A DNA stretch of 64,000 bases, taken from contig NZ_SSOJ01000153.1 of assembly GCF_029871205.1 (NCBI RefSeq), positions 1 through 64,000 on the forward strand. The letters are read 5' to 3'. Under the pieces are notes generated by a model that saw only the letters and a list, made by a program, of their open reading frames with translations, was not told the origin of the DNA and did no database searches. Made by a program: the position numbers and the translations under genes. This document shows, piece by piece, positions 17,389 to 26,590 of the stretch (positions within the stretch are counted from its first letter, which is position 1; each line of letters opens with the position of its first letter). This DNA comes from Pseudomonas sp. BN417 (lineage in GTDB: Bacteria; Pseudomonadota; Gammaproteobacteria; Pseudomonadales; Pseudomonadaceae).

Positions 17389-18596
17389 TGAAGATCCTTC
17401 TGTATGGCATCAACTACAGCCCAGAGCTCACAGGAATCGGCAAGTACAGCGGTGAGATGGCTCGCTGGTTCGCCGAGCAAGGACATGAAGTACGGGTGGT
17501 GACTGCCCCGCCCTACTACCCCGAGTGGAAGGTTCGCCCAGGATTCGACTCGAGGCGCTTCATGAAAAGCACAGAGGATGGTGTAACAGTCATCCGCTGC
17601 CCGCTTTATGTGCCTGCAAAGCCCAGTGCGCTTAAACGCATACTGCATCTGGTCAGCTTTTCCTTGTCCTCGTCACTGGCGATGCTGGCGCAACTCCGCT
17701 GGAAACCGGACCTGGTCATGCTGGTGGTGCCGACCCTGTTCTGTTCACCACAGGCTCTTCTCGTGGCCAAGCTGACCGGCGCTAAGTCGGTGCTGCACAT
17801 CCAGGACTATGAAGTGGATGCACTGTTCGGGCTTGGTATTGCACGAGGCGGAATGCTCAAGCGATTCGCCTTCGCCGTGGAACGGACGGTTATGCGTGCC
17901 TTCGATAGGGTAACGACCATCTCCAGTGGCATGTTGCAGCGTGCTCGGCAGAAGGGCGTCGCGCCAGAAGACCTGCTTTTCTTTCCGAACTGGTCAGAGG
18001 TTGCTCGCTTTAGAGACATCGATCGTTCTCCGTCCCTGCTTGAGCGCCTTGATGTCAACTTGAGCAAGAGAGTGCTGCTCTATTCCGGCAACATCGGGGA
18101 AAAGCAGGGGCTGGAAACCGTGATAGAAGCGGCCGAGCGACTGCAGCACCGACACGACCTCGTGTTTCTGATCGTTGGTGAGGGCGCGGGGAAAGCACGT
18201 TTGCTGGATCTGGTGCAGCAAAAGAGGCTGGACAACGTGGTATTCGGCCCCTTGCAACCCTATGAGGACTTGCCATCGCTGCTGGCATCGGCAGATTGCC
18301 ATCTGGTCATCCAGAAAAGGGGGGCTGCCGACGCAGTACTTCCGTCAAAGTTGACCAATATCCTCGCAGTGGGCGGCAATGCCTTGATCACAGCTGACCC
18401 GGATACCAGCTTGGGCTTGCTTTGCAGTGAGCATCCAGGCATCGCAACGCTGGTTGAACCGGAGTCAGTCGCTGCATTGATCACCGGGATCGAGCAGGCT
18501 CTGGCAATGCCGTCGCCGAACGTTGTTGCCACTGAGTATGCGCGCGACTTTCTCGATAAGGACAAGATCCTGAAGCGCGTTTTGGCCGAGGTTTGA
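17388..18596 (+). CDS. wcaI: WcaI-type glycosyltransferase (putative fucosyltransferase)
   Basis: This 402-residue GT4-type transferase is close in layout to WcaI of colanic acid synthesis, which is thought to add L-fucose to the glucose-PP-undecaprenol primer. The N-terminus [20 protein letters not shown] and the VVTAPPYYPEWKV segment are family hallmarks. The C-terminal half has LLYSGNIGEKQGLETVIEAA and a donor site ending PSKLTNILAVGGNALITADP. It sits directly after the GDP-fucose genes, which supports fucose as donor. The role is inferred from family resemblance and position. Confidence 0.9.
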   Translation: MKILLYGINYSPELTGIGKYSGEMARWFAEQGHEVRVVTAPPYYPEWKVRPGFDSRRFMKSTEDGVTVIRCPLYVPAKPSALKRILHLVSFSLSSSLAMLAQLRWKPDLVMLVVPTLFCSPQALLVAKLTGAKSVLHIQDYEVDALFGLGIARGGMLKRFAFAVERTVMRAFDRVTTISSGMLQRARQKGVAPEDLLFFPNWSEVARFRDIDRSPSLLERLDVNLSKRVLLYSGNIGEKQGLETVIEAAERLQHRHDLVFLIVGEGAGKARLLDLVQQKRLDNVVFGPLQPYEDLPSLLASADCHLVIQKRGAADAVLPSKLTNILAVGGNALITADPDTSLGLLCSEHPGIATLVEPESVAALITGIEQALAMPSPNVVATEYARDFLDKDKILKRVLAEV

Positions 18597-18601
18597 CACA
18601 G

Positions 18602-19069
18602 ATGTGGCTTAACAGTGAAACATTCCGCGCGGTGGTGGCATCGACTCCATTGGTGTCGATCGATCTCGTGGTGCAGAACCAGGAGGGATCCATTCTCCTC
18701 GGCCAACGCCTTAACCGGCCTGCCCAGGGATTCTGGTTCGTGCCTGGCGGGCGAATCCTGAAGAACGAGTCTTTGGATGAGGCATTCAGCCGACTTACCG
18801 ACGTAGAGCTTGGCCGCCCCTTTCAACGCTGCAAGGCCCAATTACTGGGCGTGTATGAGCACTTCTATTCCGACAGCATTTTCGCCGACCAAGGCGATGG
18901 CCCGGATACGCATTACATCGTGCTTGGCTATCGAATCGTTCTACCGGCGACGGAAACGCTGCAGCCACCGCACGCTCAGCATGATCGGTACCGCTGGTGG
19001 ACGCCCGCTGAAGCCCGCTTGAGTGCTGAGGTCCATGACAACACCAGGGCATACCTGGACGCCCTGTAG
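18602..19069 (+). CDS. gmm: GDP-mannose mannosyl hydrolase (Nudix)
   Basis: This 155-residue Nudix-like enzyme (WcaH) hydrolyses GDP-mannose, and perhaps GDP-fucose or GDP-glucose, to GDP and sugar, which may tune nucleotide-sugar pools. Sequence features are STPLVSIDLVV, RLNRPAQGFWFVPGGRI and the short Nudix-like helix KNESLDEAFSRLTDVELG, which lacks the full REUXEE motif as in the GDPMH subfamily. A TTG at 18593 is in frame, but ATG 18602 aligns with the family N-terminus (MWLNSETFRAVV). It follows wcaI with a 5-base gap, the same order seen in colanic acid clusters. Confidence 0.9.
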   Translation: MWLNSETFRAVVASTPLVSIDLVVQNQEGSILLGQRLNRPAQGFWFVPGGRILKNESLDEAFSRLTDVELGRPFQRCKAQLLGVYEHFYSDSIFADQGDGPDTHYIVLGYRIVLPATETLQPPHAQHDRYRWWTPAEARLSAEVHDNTRAYLDAL

Positions 19070-19093
19070 TAACTCGCCAAAGAACATTAAAGG

Positions 19094-20512
19094 ATGCTCA
19101 ATATGTTTCTCCCAGTAATCATGGCTGGCGGTTCTGGCTCGCGCCTTTGGCCCCTGTCGCGCCAACTCAACCCCAAGCAGTTTCTGCCGCTGGCTGACGC
19201 TGACCTCTCAATGCTGCAGGCAACCATCAAGCGCCTTGAAGGTTTGGGTAGCGGCCTTCCTCGCCTGATCTGCAACGAGCAACACCGCTTTCTGGCCGCA
19301 GAGCAGTTGAGGCTGCTGGGTTTGGAACAATCCAAGATCCTGCTCGAGCCGGTTGGCCGCAACACCGCTCCGGCTATTGCGCTGGCTGCGTTGCAAGCTT
19401 GTGAAGAAGCAGACGATGCGATTCTGCTAGTGCTGGCAGCGGATCACCTGATTCAGGACGTAGAAGCGTTCCAGGCCAGCATTCAAACCGCTTTGCCTCT
19501 GGCGGAAGCGGGGAAGCTGGTCACCTTCGGCATCGTGCCCACCCACCCGGAAACGGGCTATGGCTACATCGAGCGCGGCGGCAAGGTAGGCGACGGTGGT
19601 TTTGCAGTGAGCCGCTTTGTGGAAAAGCCGAATCTGGCGACTGCTCAAGATTATCTGGCCACTGGCAGCTACTACTGGAATAGCGGGATGTTCATGTTCC
19701 GCGCCAGCCGCTATCTGGAAGAGCTGCAGCAGTTCCGCCCTGACATTCTTGCGGCTTGCCGCAAGGCTTTGGCCGGCGGCTCAGAAGATCTGCACTTTAC
19801 CCGCGTTGATACGGCAGCTTTCACTGAATGCCCTGAGGACTCCATCGACTACGCCGTCATGGAGAAAACCCAGGATGCGGTCATGGTGCCGCTGGACGCT
19901 GGCTGGAGTGATATCGGCTCATGGTCCGCGCTTTGGGATGTGAGTGAAAAGGATGAGCAAGGGAACGTCTTCAAAGGCGACGTGCTGGACCAGCGCTCAA
20001 AGAACACCTATGTGCATGCCGACAACCGGCTGGTTGCAACCGTAGGCGTTGAAGACTTGATCATTGTGGAAACCAAGGATGCTGTCCTGGTTGCCCACAA
20101 AGACCATGTACAAGACGTGAAGAAGATCGTTGAACAGCTGAAAACCGACGCACGCGAAGAGCACATCAACCACCGCGAAGTTTACCGCCCCTGGGGTATG
20201 TACGACTCCATCGACAACGGCCATCGCTACCAGGTCAAACGCATCACCGTGCAGCCAGGCGCCAAGCTGTCGGTGCAAATGCACCATCACCGCGCCGAGC
20301 ATTGGATTGTGGTCAGCGGCACCGCCAAGGTCACCAATGGCGATCAGACCTACCTCGTGACCGAAAACCAGTCGACCTATATACCGATTGGGCAGGTTCA
20401 TGCCCTTGAAAACCCGGGCGTTATCCCGCTTGAACTGATCGAAGTGCAGTCCGGCTCATATCTGGGCGAGGACGATATTGTGCGTTTCGAGGACAAGTAC
20501 GGCAGGGCCTAA
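19094..20512 (+). CDS. manC: Mannose-1-phosphate guanylyltransferase / mannose-6-phosphate isomerase
   Basis: This 472-residue bifunctional enzyme makes GDP-mannose. The N-terminal nucleotidyltransferase has [22 protein letters not shown] (from about residue 8) and [10 protein letters not shown]. The C-terminal cupin isomerase (about 355-472) has [17 protein letters not shown] and [14 protein letters not shown]. It feeds Gmd, Gmm and any mannosyltransferase. No phosphomannomutase gene lies in the locus, so mannose-1-phosphate must come from elsewhere, for instance the housekeeping AlgC. The gap from gmm is 24 bases and contains AAAGGATG before the start. Confidence 0.95.
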   Translation: MLNMFLPVIMAGGSGSRLWPLSRQLNPKQFLPLADADLSMLQATIKRLEGLGSGLPRLICNEQHRFLAAEQLRLLGLEQSKILLEPVGRNTAPAIALAALQACEEADDAILLVLAADHLIQDVEAFQASIQTALPLAEAGKLVTFGIVPTHPETGYGYIERGGKVGDGGFAVSRFVEKPNLATAQDYLATGSYYWNSGMFMFRASRYLEELQQFRPDILAACRKALAGGSEDLHFTRVDTAAFTECPEDSIDYAVMEKTQDAVMVPLDAGWSDIGSWSALWDVSEKDEQGNVFKGDVLDQRSKNTYVHADNRLVATVGVEDLIIVETKDAVLVAHKDHVQDVKKIVEQLKTDAREEHINHREVYRPWGMYDSIDNGHRYQVKRITVQPGAKLSVQMHHHRAEHWIVVSGTAKVTNGDQTYLVTENQSTYIPIGQVHALENPGVIPLELIEVQSGSYLGEDDIVRFEDKYGRA

Positions 20513-20630
20513 GCCGAACAAAAGCCCCATCGAGCCAAGTTCAGCGCGGCTCCCGGCTTGCAATGCACACTATTTATCCATACCCTTTGACACCAACCGT
20601 TCCTTAGGGACATCCGCTCACAAAAGGAGC

Positions 20631-21005
20631 ATGAACGTGAAAAAACTTCTGGCACTTGCCGTTATCGCCAGCCTCAGCACGCCGCTGATGGCCGCCCCCC
20701 CCGCCGCTGGTGCTGCACAGACCGGCACCGCCAACGCCGCGACCAAATCGGCAACTGGCGCCCAAAACGCTTCCAAGGCTTCCAACGCCATTGCCAACAA
20801 ACCTGGCGCCACCCAGGGCCTGAGCCTGTCCACCCCGGTTGCCGGCGGCATTACTGTGGGTACCGGCCTGGCAATCGGCGCAGCAGCCATTGCAGCCGGT
20901 GTTGCCGCTTCCAATAGCGGCGGCGGCGGCAACGACAACACCCCGGGCACTGGCGGCACCACTGGTACCACTGGTACCACCGGCACCACCGGCACCACCA
21001 ACTAA
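20631..21005 (+). CDS. yjbE: YjbE-like secreted Gly/Thr-tailed protein
   Basis: This 124-residue exported protein starts with a Sec signal peptide (about residues 1-21, KKLLALAVIASLSTPLMAA). An Ala/Ser/Thr-rich middle and a hydrophobic helix (about 75-95, GGITVGTGLAIGAAAIAAGV) follow. The tail is built of five GTT triplets encoded by an imperfect 9-bp repeat. The layout (signal, helix, Thr-rich tail) matches YjbE/GfcA-type proteins, which accompany yjbFGH exopolysaccharide genes and whose function is unsettled. ATG 20631 is chosen for its AAAGGAGC ribosome site and signal peptide. A 118-base gap from manC may hold a local promoter. Confidence 0.7.
   Translation: MNVKKLLALAVIASLSTPLMAAPPAAGAAQTGTANAATKSATGAQNASKASNAIANKPGATQGLSLSTPVAGGITVGTGLAIGAAAIAAGVAASNSGGGGNDNTPGTGGTTGTTGTTGTTGTTN
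20953..21004 (+). repeat. 9-bp coding minisatellite in yjbE
   Basis: Consecutive near-copies of a 9-base unit (GGTACCACT / GGCACCACC) encode the Gly-Thr-Thr tail. Copy-number change would stay in frame and only alter tail length. Confidence 0.65.
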
Positions 21006-21033
21006 GCCCTGCGCTTAGCCGCTGTACCCTGAT

Positions 21034-21058
21034 ACCTCCCAGCTGTGCTGGGAGGTTT
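21034..21058 (+). terminator. Terminator-like hairpin after yjbE
   Basis: ACCTCCCAGC (21034-21043) pairs with GCTGGGAGGT (21047-21056) around TGT and is followed by TT and then CGCATT. The short T-run suggests partial termination, leaving some read-through to wza. Confidence 0.6.
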
Positions 21059-21249
21059 CGCATTCGGGCTGTAACTTCCGGCCCCGGTTGATCGTCACAT
21101 AAGCCCAGCTTCCTTGCGCCCTACTGCGCATAGCCTCACGGCACGCTCCTGCTGGCTACGGCATCAACCTGAAAACATGACCCTTTACCTCTGATACCGG
21201 CGCTGCCACCTGCGGTCAGGCCTGTATTACTGCACAAGACCACCTGACC

Positions 21250-22356
21250 ATGACTCGCGCACTTCCCCTGGCCATGCTGCTTGGCCTCACCCTGCAAGGC
21301 TGTATGTTCTCCCCTGGCCAACACATGGATTCCGGCAACCTGGTGCGCGAAGGTTCGCCGGAAAGCAGCCGTATCGAGTTGGTTCCCATTACACCGAAGC
21401 TGGTGGCCATCGAGAACGGCATGAACGGTGCGAAGCTGGCGCCGGAGCTCTTGAGCTATCAGCCCGAGGAGTACCGCATCGGCGCGGGTGACCTGGTCTA
21501 CATCACCGTGTGGGATCACCCAGAGCTCACAGCCCCTTCCGGTCCGCAACAGCAGATCGAGGCCAACGGCCGCCTGGTGCGCCCGGATGGCTCGCTGTTC
21601 TATCCCTATGCGGGCAATGTCGAAGCCGCGGGCAAAACCATCGAAGAATTGCGCGCACTGATCGCCTCCCAGCTCACCAGAGTGGTAGCCGAACCGCAGG
21701 TGGACGTGAGCGTGCTGCGTTTTGCCAGCCAGAAGGTGATTCTCTCCGGCGCCTTTGGCAAGACCGGCCCCGTACCGGTCACCAATACGCCCCTAAGCCT
21801 TTTGGATGCCGTCGGACAGGGCGCTGTTGTTGCGAACGCTGCCGATATCTCCGGCCTGGTGCTCAAGCGCGACGGTCGCGAATATGTCATCGACCTCGAC
21901 ACCCTGAACCGCAAAGACTCGATCCTTCACAACATTTACCTGAAGGACGGCGACCAGCTCCACCTGCCCTACAACGACAACAAGAAGGTCTATTTGCTGG
22001 GCGAGGTGAATGCCGCCCGCGCCCTGTTCTTCAAGGGCAGCAGCATGAACCTCACCGATGCCCTGGGCAGCGTTGGCGGTCTGCGCCAGGAAACCTCCAG
22101 CGGCAAGGAAGTCTATGTGATCCGTGGGGTGGATGACCTGCAGCGCGACGTCGCCAAGGTCTACCAGCTCAACCTCAAGTCTCCTTCCGCCTTCATCCTG
22201 GCCGAGCACTTCAAGTTGCAGCCGCAGGATGTGGTCTATGTCGGCCCAGCCGATGTCACCCGCTGGAACCGCTTTATCAGCCAGGTGTTCCCCACCGCCA
22301 ACCTGCTGCGTACCGGGGTCGCCATTCAGGATGACATGAGCGACAACAGCAACTGA
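21250..22356 (+). CDS. wza: Wza-like outer-membrane polysaccharide export lipoprotein
   Basis: This 368-residue lipoprotein forms the outer-membrane channel that receives polymer from the Wzc/Wzy complex. The signal peptide ends in the lipobox LQGC (Cys18). A Poly_export domain follows (YRIGAGDLVYITVWDHPEL onward, about 78-170), then SLBB-type repeats (VILSGAFGKTGPVPVT and VYLLGEVNAARALFFKG). The C-terminus has the amphipathic WNRFISQVFP segment used to cross the outer membrane in Wza. It is placed next to yjbFGH as in group 4 capsule (gfc) operons. The gene begins 191 bases after the hairpin that follows yjbE, so it may have its own promoter. Confidence 0.93.
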   Translation: MTRALPLAMLLGLTLQGCMFSPGQHMDSGNLVREGSPESSRIELVPITPKLVAIENGMNGAKLAPELLSYQPEEYRIGAGDLVYITVWDHPELTAPSGPQQQIEANGRLVRPDGSLFYPYAGNVEAAGKTIEELRALIASQLTRVVAEPQVDVSVLRFASQKVILSGAFGKTGPVPVTNTPLSLLDAVGQGAVVANAADISGLVLKRDGREYVIDLDTLNRKDSILHNIYLKDGDQLHLPYNDNKKVYLLGEVNAARALFFKGSSMNLTDALGSVGGLRQETSSGKEVYVIRGVDDLQRDVAKVYQLNLKSPSAFILAEHFKLQPQDVVYVGPADVTRWNRFISQVFPTANLLRTGVAIQDDMSDNSN

Positions 22357-22367
22357 GAGCCAGTGAC

Positions 22368-23024
22368 GTGAAGATAACGCGCCTGGCCATGCTGCCCCTG
22401 GCCGCTCTACTCAGTGCCTGCAACCCGTTGATGACGGCCAGCCTGGATACTCTCAAGGCTGCCGTGCAGGGGCCTGAGCCCCTGGAGCTGACTCGCGAGC
22501 AGGTCGATGCCGTTCCCTATTACCAGATCGTGATCACCGCCCCCACCGGGGAGGCGGTGATGGCACTGGTGCGCCTGCAGGAAGGGGTGGAGTTCTGGCT
22601 TGCCTCGACCCAACAGGTGCTGATGATGAAGGACGGCCTGGCCATCCGCTCCGTGGGCTTCAACGACAACCTGGACGGTACGCACTTTATAGGCGAATCG
22701 CCCTTTCGCACCGGCCTGCACCGCATCCCGGATGGCCTGCGCGCCGAGCGCCAGGTGGATTTTGCCGGGCGCTACCAGATGGGCGCCCGCCTGATCAGCC
22801 ATTTCGAGAAGCAGGGCCTGGAGACCGTTCGCATCCTCGACCGCGACCTGGAGCTGTTGCGCGTCGATGAGCACATCGAGATACCCGGCCTGGGCTTTTC
22901 AGCCCGCAACCAGTACTGGGTGGACCCCGCCGACGGCTTCATCCTGGCCAGCGTCCAGCATGTAACCCCCGAGCTGCCTTTGCGCATCATCCAGGTGCGC
23001 CCGATGAAACCGAACGCACAATGA
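22368..23024 (+). CDS. yjbF: YjbF/GfcB-type exopolysaccharide lipoprotein
   Basis: This 218-residue putative outer-membrane lipoprotein (lipobox LSAC, Cys18) is of the GfcB/YjbF family, required for group 4 capsule or Yjb exopolysaccharide assembly by an unknown mechanism. The beta-rich body (PYYQIVITAPTGEAVMAL, GLHRIPDG, NQYWVDPADGFILASVQ) is typical. The start is a GTG 11 bases after wza, and the stop overlaps the ATG of yjbG by 4 bases, so the genes are coupled. No catalytic motif is visible. Confidence 0.85.
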   Translation: MKITRLAMLPLAALLSACNPLMTASLDTLKAAVQGPEPLELTREQVDAVPYYQIVITAPTGEAVMALVRLQEGVEFWLASTQQVLMMKDGLAIRSVGFNDNLDGTHFIGESPFRTGLHRIPDGLRAERQVDFAGRYQMGARLISHFEKQGLETVRILDRDLELLRVDEHIEIPGLGFSARNQYWVDPADGFILASVQHVTPELPLRIIQVRPMKPNAQ

Positions 23025-23791
23025 GTCTTCCCGCATCCTGGTTGCTGCTTTGCAGCGCCCTGTTCGTTTGCGCCGCTAGCGCCGCCCCCACCGTAACGGT
23101 TGAGGGTGATGCCGCCGAGCCCGGCCCCTATTCCATCACGTCAGAAACACGCCTCCATGATGTGCTGCTGCCTGCACAGGTAAGCCCCAATGCCTACCTG
23201 CTGGGCGCGGCCTGGCTGCATCGCCCGCTGCGCGAGAAGCAGACACGCCTGAAGCTCGGCGTGCTGTTCGACCTGGCCGCCCTGGAGCGCAATGCGCTGC
23301 TGGATAACCGCCCGGCCCTGGCCGAGTTGGCCAGACGCCTGACCGACAAGGTGCAGGCGATGCCGGTAACTGGCCGCCGCCTGGCCGTGCTCGACCCGGT
23401 GAGGGTGGAGCTGAACCGCGAGCACAACCCCGTGCTCAGCGCCGGCGACCGCCTGCTGTACCCGCCAAGACCTGACTTTGTGCGGGTGGAGGGCGCCGTG
23501 CAGGCGGAGTGCAGCTTGCCTTTCGAGCCGTTCAAACCCGCGCGGGGCTACCTGGCGGCCTGCCCCCGGCATGCCGAGGCCGACTCGGATGAGCTTTTCG
23601 TGGTCCAGCCTGATGGCCAGGTGCAGCGCCAGGGCGTTGCCCTGTGGAACCGCCAGGAGGCGCCGCCACCGGCGCCTGGCGCACGCATTTATGTGCCGGT
23701 GCGCGGTGCCGGCATGGAAGACCCGACGCCGGACCTGAATGCGGAGTTTGCGGCCTTTATCGGCACCCAGCCGCTGGAGGTGGCCCGATGA
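23021..23791 (+). CDS. yjbG: YjbG/GfcC-type capsule biosynthesis periplasmic protein
   Basis: This 256-residue protein has a cleavable signal peptide (about residues 1-22, LLLCSALFVCAASAAP) and GfcC features: a SLBB-like N-terminal domain (TVEGDAAEPGPYSITSETRL) and a second beta-grasp-like region (PRPDFVRVEGAVQ). GfcC proteins are periplasmic partners of the export channel. It overlaps yjbF by 4 bases and yjbH by 4 bases, so it lies inside a tightly coupled wza-yjbFGH unit. Confidence 0.84.
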   Translation: MSLPASWLLLCSALFVCAASAAPTVTVEGDAAEPGPYSITSETRLHDVLLPAQVSPNAYLLGAAWLHRPLREKQTRLKLGVLFDLAALERNALLDNRPALAELARRLTDKVQAMPVTGRRLAVLDPVRVELNREHNPVLSAGDRLLYPPRPDFVRVEGAVQAECSLPFEPFKPARGYLAACPRHAEADSDELFVVQPDGQVQRQGVALWNRQEAPPPAPGARIYVPVRGAGMEDPTPDLNAEFAAFIGTQPLEVAR

Positions 23792-25878
23792 AGCGCCACT
23801 TCCTGCCCTGCCTGTTGCTGGGCTGCACTGTCTGTGCCCAGGCGGAACCCCGCTATACCCAGAATGACTTCGGTGGCGTTGGCCTGCTGCAGACGCCCAC
23901 TGCGCGCATGGCGCCTGCCGGCGAGTTGTCGGTGAACGCCAACCGCACTGACCCTTACAGCCGCTATAGCGTCTCCTTCCAGCCCTTCGACTGGCTGGAG
24001 GGCACCTTCCGCTATACAGCAATCAGCAACCGGGATTACGGCCCTGAAAGCCTCAGTGGCGACCAGAGCTACAAGGACAAGGCCATCGATGCCAAGGTCC
24101 GCCTGCTCAAGGAGAGCCACTGGCTACCGGAAGTGGCATTGGGCGGTCGCGACGTGGGTGGTACCGGCCTGTTCTCCAGCGAATACTTTGTTGGTAACAA
24201 GCGCCTGGGCGATTTCGACCTTAGCCTGGGTCTGGCCTGGGGCTATATCGGCAATCGGGGGGATATCGACAACCCCGTCAGCATCGTCCTTGGCGATAAG
24301 TTCGATGAACGCCCCCGGGCTACTGGGACGGGTGATGTCAACACCAACCAGTACTTCCGTGGAAGTCCGTCCTTTTTCGGTGGCGTGAACTACCAAACGC
24401 CGTGGGACCCCCTGTCGATCAAGCTGGAGTACGAGGGCAACGACTACCAGAAGGAGCCGCAGGACAACAACCAGGTTCAGGACTCCCCCATCAACCTGGG
24501 CCTGGTGTTCAAGGCCAGCGACTCGGTGGACCTGCATGCTGCCTGGGAGCGCGGCAATACCGCGATGTTCGGCATCACCCTGCACACCAACTTCGCCACC
24601 CGCAAGGCGCCGGCCAAGACCTTCGACCCGCCGGCCGAGAAGGTGCAGGCGAGTATGCCCACGGTGGCGCCTGAGGATGTGAAATGGGCAGGCGTGGCCC
24701 AACGCCTGCAGAAGAATGCCGGTTACCGCGTGGAACGCATCGCCCAGCGCGACTCGGAGCTGATCGTCTATGGCGAGCAGACCCGCTACTTCCACCAGCC
24801 CAAGGCGGTGGGCCGCGCTGCACGCATTCTCGACAACAGCGTGAACGACGAGATCGACTGGTTCACCGTTGTGGATAACCGCAATGGTGTGCCAATACAG
24901 GAAATCAGCCTGCCCCGCGAGACCTTCCGCGAGGTGGCCCTGAAGGATCGGCCAGTGGAAGACCTGCGTCGCACCACCGAGCAGAATGCGCCGGTGCCGC
25001 ACCAGGAAAAGGAGCTGTTCGCTCAGGAGCTGTCGCCGTTCACTTATGGTCTGGGCCTGGGCTACAAGCAGAACGTCGGCGGCCCGGATGGCTTCCTGCT
25101 CTACCAGTTCACCGCCGACCTGACCGCCGAATACCGCTTCCAGCGTGACCTCTGGTGGAACGGCATGCTCAGCGGGAACCTGGTGAACAACTTCGACGAC
25201 TTCAAATACACCGCGCCGAGCAACCTGCCGCGGGTGCGCACCTTCCTGCGCGAGTACATGACCACCTCGGATGTGACCATGCCCACCTTCCAGCTGAACA
25301 AGGCACGTCAGCTGGACGAGGACCTCTACGGCATGGTCTATGGCGGCTACCTGGAATCGATGTTCGCGGGTGTGGGCGGCGAACTGCTGTATCGCCCGAT
25401 GGGCGAGCGCTGGGCCATTGGTGGTAACTGGAACTGGGTGCAACAGCGCGACTTCGAGCAGGACTTCGGCCTGCGCGACTACAACGTGATGACTGGCCAT
25501 GTGACCGGCTACTACCGCTTGCCCTTCGAGGACATCCTCGCCGCTGTCAGCGTGGGCCGCTACCTGGCCCGGGACTACGGCTTTACGGTCGACCTCTCGC
25601 GGGAGTTCCGCAATGGTGTGCGCTTCGGTGGTTTCGTGACTCTCACAAACGTCACCCAGGATGAGTACGGTGAAGGTAGTTTCAGCAAGGGCATCTACTT
25701 CTCTATTCCCTTCGACGAGCTGATGGCCAGCTCCACCATGCGCCGGGCCAACCTGGCATGGACGCCGCTGACCCGTGACGGTGGTGCCTCCCTGGGCCGC
25801 AGCTACTCGCTCTACTCCCTGACCGAGGGACGCAACATCGACTTGTTCCACAACAACTTCGACAAGGTGGTGGAATGA
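23788..25878 (+). CDS. yjbH: YjbH/GfcD-type outer-membrane beta-barrel protein
   Basis: This 696-residue exported protein has a signal peptide (MKRHFLPCLLLGCTVCAQA) and the YjbH/GfcD signature NDFGGVGLLQTPTARMAPAG near the mature N-terminus. Alternating aromatic beta strands run through the protein to a C-terminal barrel region. These proteins probably form an outer-membrane barrel working with YjbF and YjbG in polymer secretion. The frame is open upstream within yjbG, but the signal peptide and family alignment place the start at 23788, overlapping the yjbG stop. Length is close to E. coli YjbH (about 698). Confidence 0.9.
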   Translation: MKRHFLPCLLLGCTVCAQAEPRYTQNDFGGVGLLQTPTARMAPAGELSVNANRTDPYSRYSVSFQPFDWLEGTFRYTAISNRDYGPESLSGDQSYKDKAIDAKVRLLKESHWLPEVALGGRDVGGTGLFSSEYFVGNKRLGDFDLSLGLAWGYIGNRGDIDNPVSIVLGDKFDERPRATGTGDVNTNQYFRGSPSFFGGVNYQTPWDPLSIKLEYEGNDYQKEPQDNNQVQDSPINLGLVFKASDSVDLHAAWERGNTAMFGITLHTNFATRKAPAKTFDPPAEKVQASMPTVAPEDVKWAGVAQRLQKNAGYRVERIAQRDSELIVYGEQTRYFHQPKAVGRAARILDNSVNDEIDWFTVVDNRNGVPIQEISLPRETFREVALKDRPVEDLRRTTEQNAPVPHQEKELFAQELSPFTYGLGLGYKQNVGGPDGFLLYQFTADLTAEYRFQRDLWWNGMLSGNLVNNFDDFKYTAPSNLPRVRTFLREYMTTSDVTMPTFQLNKARQLDEDLYGMVYGGYLESMFAGVGGELLYRPMGERWAIGGNWNWVQQRDFEQDFGLRDYNVMTGHVTGYYRLPFEDILAAVSVGRYLARDYGFTVDLSREFRNGVRFGGFVTLTNVTQDEYGEGSFSKGIYFSIPFDELMASSTMRRANLAWTPLTRDGGASLGRSYSLYSLTEGRNIDLFHNNFDKVVE

Positions 25879-26270
25879 ACCCTGTCTGGACCACCCGTCT
25901 CGCGCGCCTGGGTTTCTGCGCCGTGCTGCTGGTGATCCTGCTTGCCGGCCTGCGCAGCGATCCGGTGCCCGAGGCCTTCGAAAACCAGGACAAGCTGCAC
26001 CATTGGGTGGGTTTTGCCTGCCTCACGCTGAGCGCCTGGCTGGCCTTTCCACGTACCCGGTTGCCGTGGCTGTTCCTGTGGCCCTTCCTGGTGTCCGTGG
26101 GCGTCGAGCTGGGGCAGGAACTGCTGCCCCTGCGCACGGCATCCCTGGCCGACATCGTGGCCAACGTGCTGGGCGTGCTGAGCGGCATTGGCTGCACGCT
26201 GGTCTTGCGCCGGTTCTGGTCGCCTGGCCAGGTCGAGCAAGCCGGCGAGCCCGAGGTGGATGCCTCGTAA
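25875..26270 (+). CDS. VanZ-like membrane protein
   Basis: This 131-residue protein has four predicted membrane helices and VanZ-family features: DKLHHWVGFACLTLSAWLAF, SVGVELGQELLPLRTASLAD and DIVANVLGVLSGI. The conserved acidic and polar residues (DKxxH, E-x-x-Q) lie in the expected places. VanZ-like proteins often end exopolysaccharide operons; a role in lipid carrier or glycan handling has been proposed but is not established. The start overlaps the yjbH stop by 4 bases, so it is the last gene of the export operon. No terminator was recognised downstream. Confidence 0.82.
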   Translation: MNPVWTTRLARLGFCAVLLVILLAGLRSDPVPEAFENQDKLHHWVGFACLTLSAWLAFPRTRLPWLFLWPFLVSVGVELGQELLPLRTASLADIVANVLGVLSGIGCTLVLRRFWSPGQVEQAGEPEVDAS

Positions 26271-26381
26271 AAGTCCTGCTGGTAGCCAGGAGCCCGGCTA
26301 GCACCCGGGGATATCCCAACCATGGGCCTCGGTTTTCACGAATGAATTCTCAACCATAGCGATAGGCGCCACGTCTCGACT

Positions 26382-26479
26382 TGTGGGGGCGATTTCAATC
26401 GCATAGGGCAGCGCAGTTGCCCCCTGGGGTATTGCAGGCCGAACCTGCGGTCCGGTTAGCGAATGAATTCGCCCCCACA
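26382..26479. repeat. TGTGGGGGCGA inverted-end repeat, copy A
   Basis: This 98-bp element has complementary ends TGTGGGGGCGA and TCGCCCCCACA. The same ends and GGGCAGCGCAG interior occur at 41336-41433, where the sub-terminal left and right motifs are exchanged. A minimal version lies at 59890-59917. Confidence 0.7.
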
Positions 26480-26570
26480 AAAAAGCGCTGTCCGCCCTAC
26501 GACGTGCGGATCCGCACTTCCGCCTCATTCCCGGTGGGCCGGGCGGCGCTCCGTTTTAGCCGAATCGGCC
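26461..26570. repeat. Direct repeat unit 1
   Basis: The segment from AATGAATTCGCCC through AAAAAAGCGCTGTCCGCCC to GGGCCGGGCGGCGCT recurs with changes at 26695-26801. Confidence 0.6.
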
Positions 26571-26590
26571 CCTGCCCGACGCTCAACCGC

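Noticed and set aside
20581-20630. TTGACA upstream of yjbE as a -35 box
   Set aside because: No acceptable -10 hexamer at 15-18 bases downstream.
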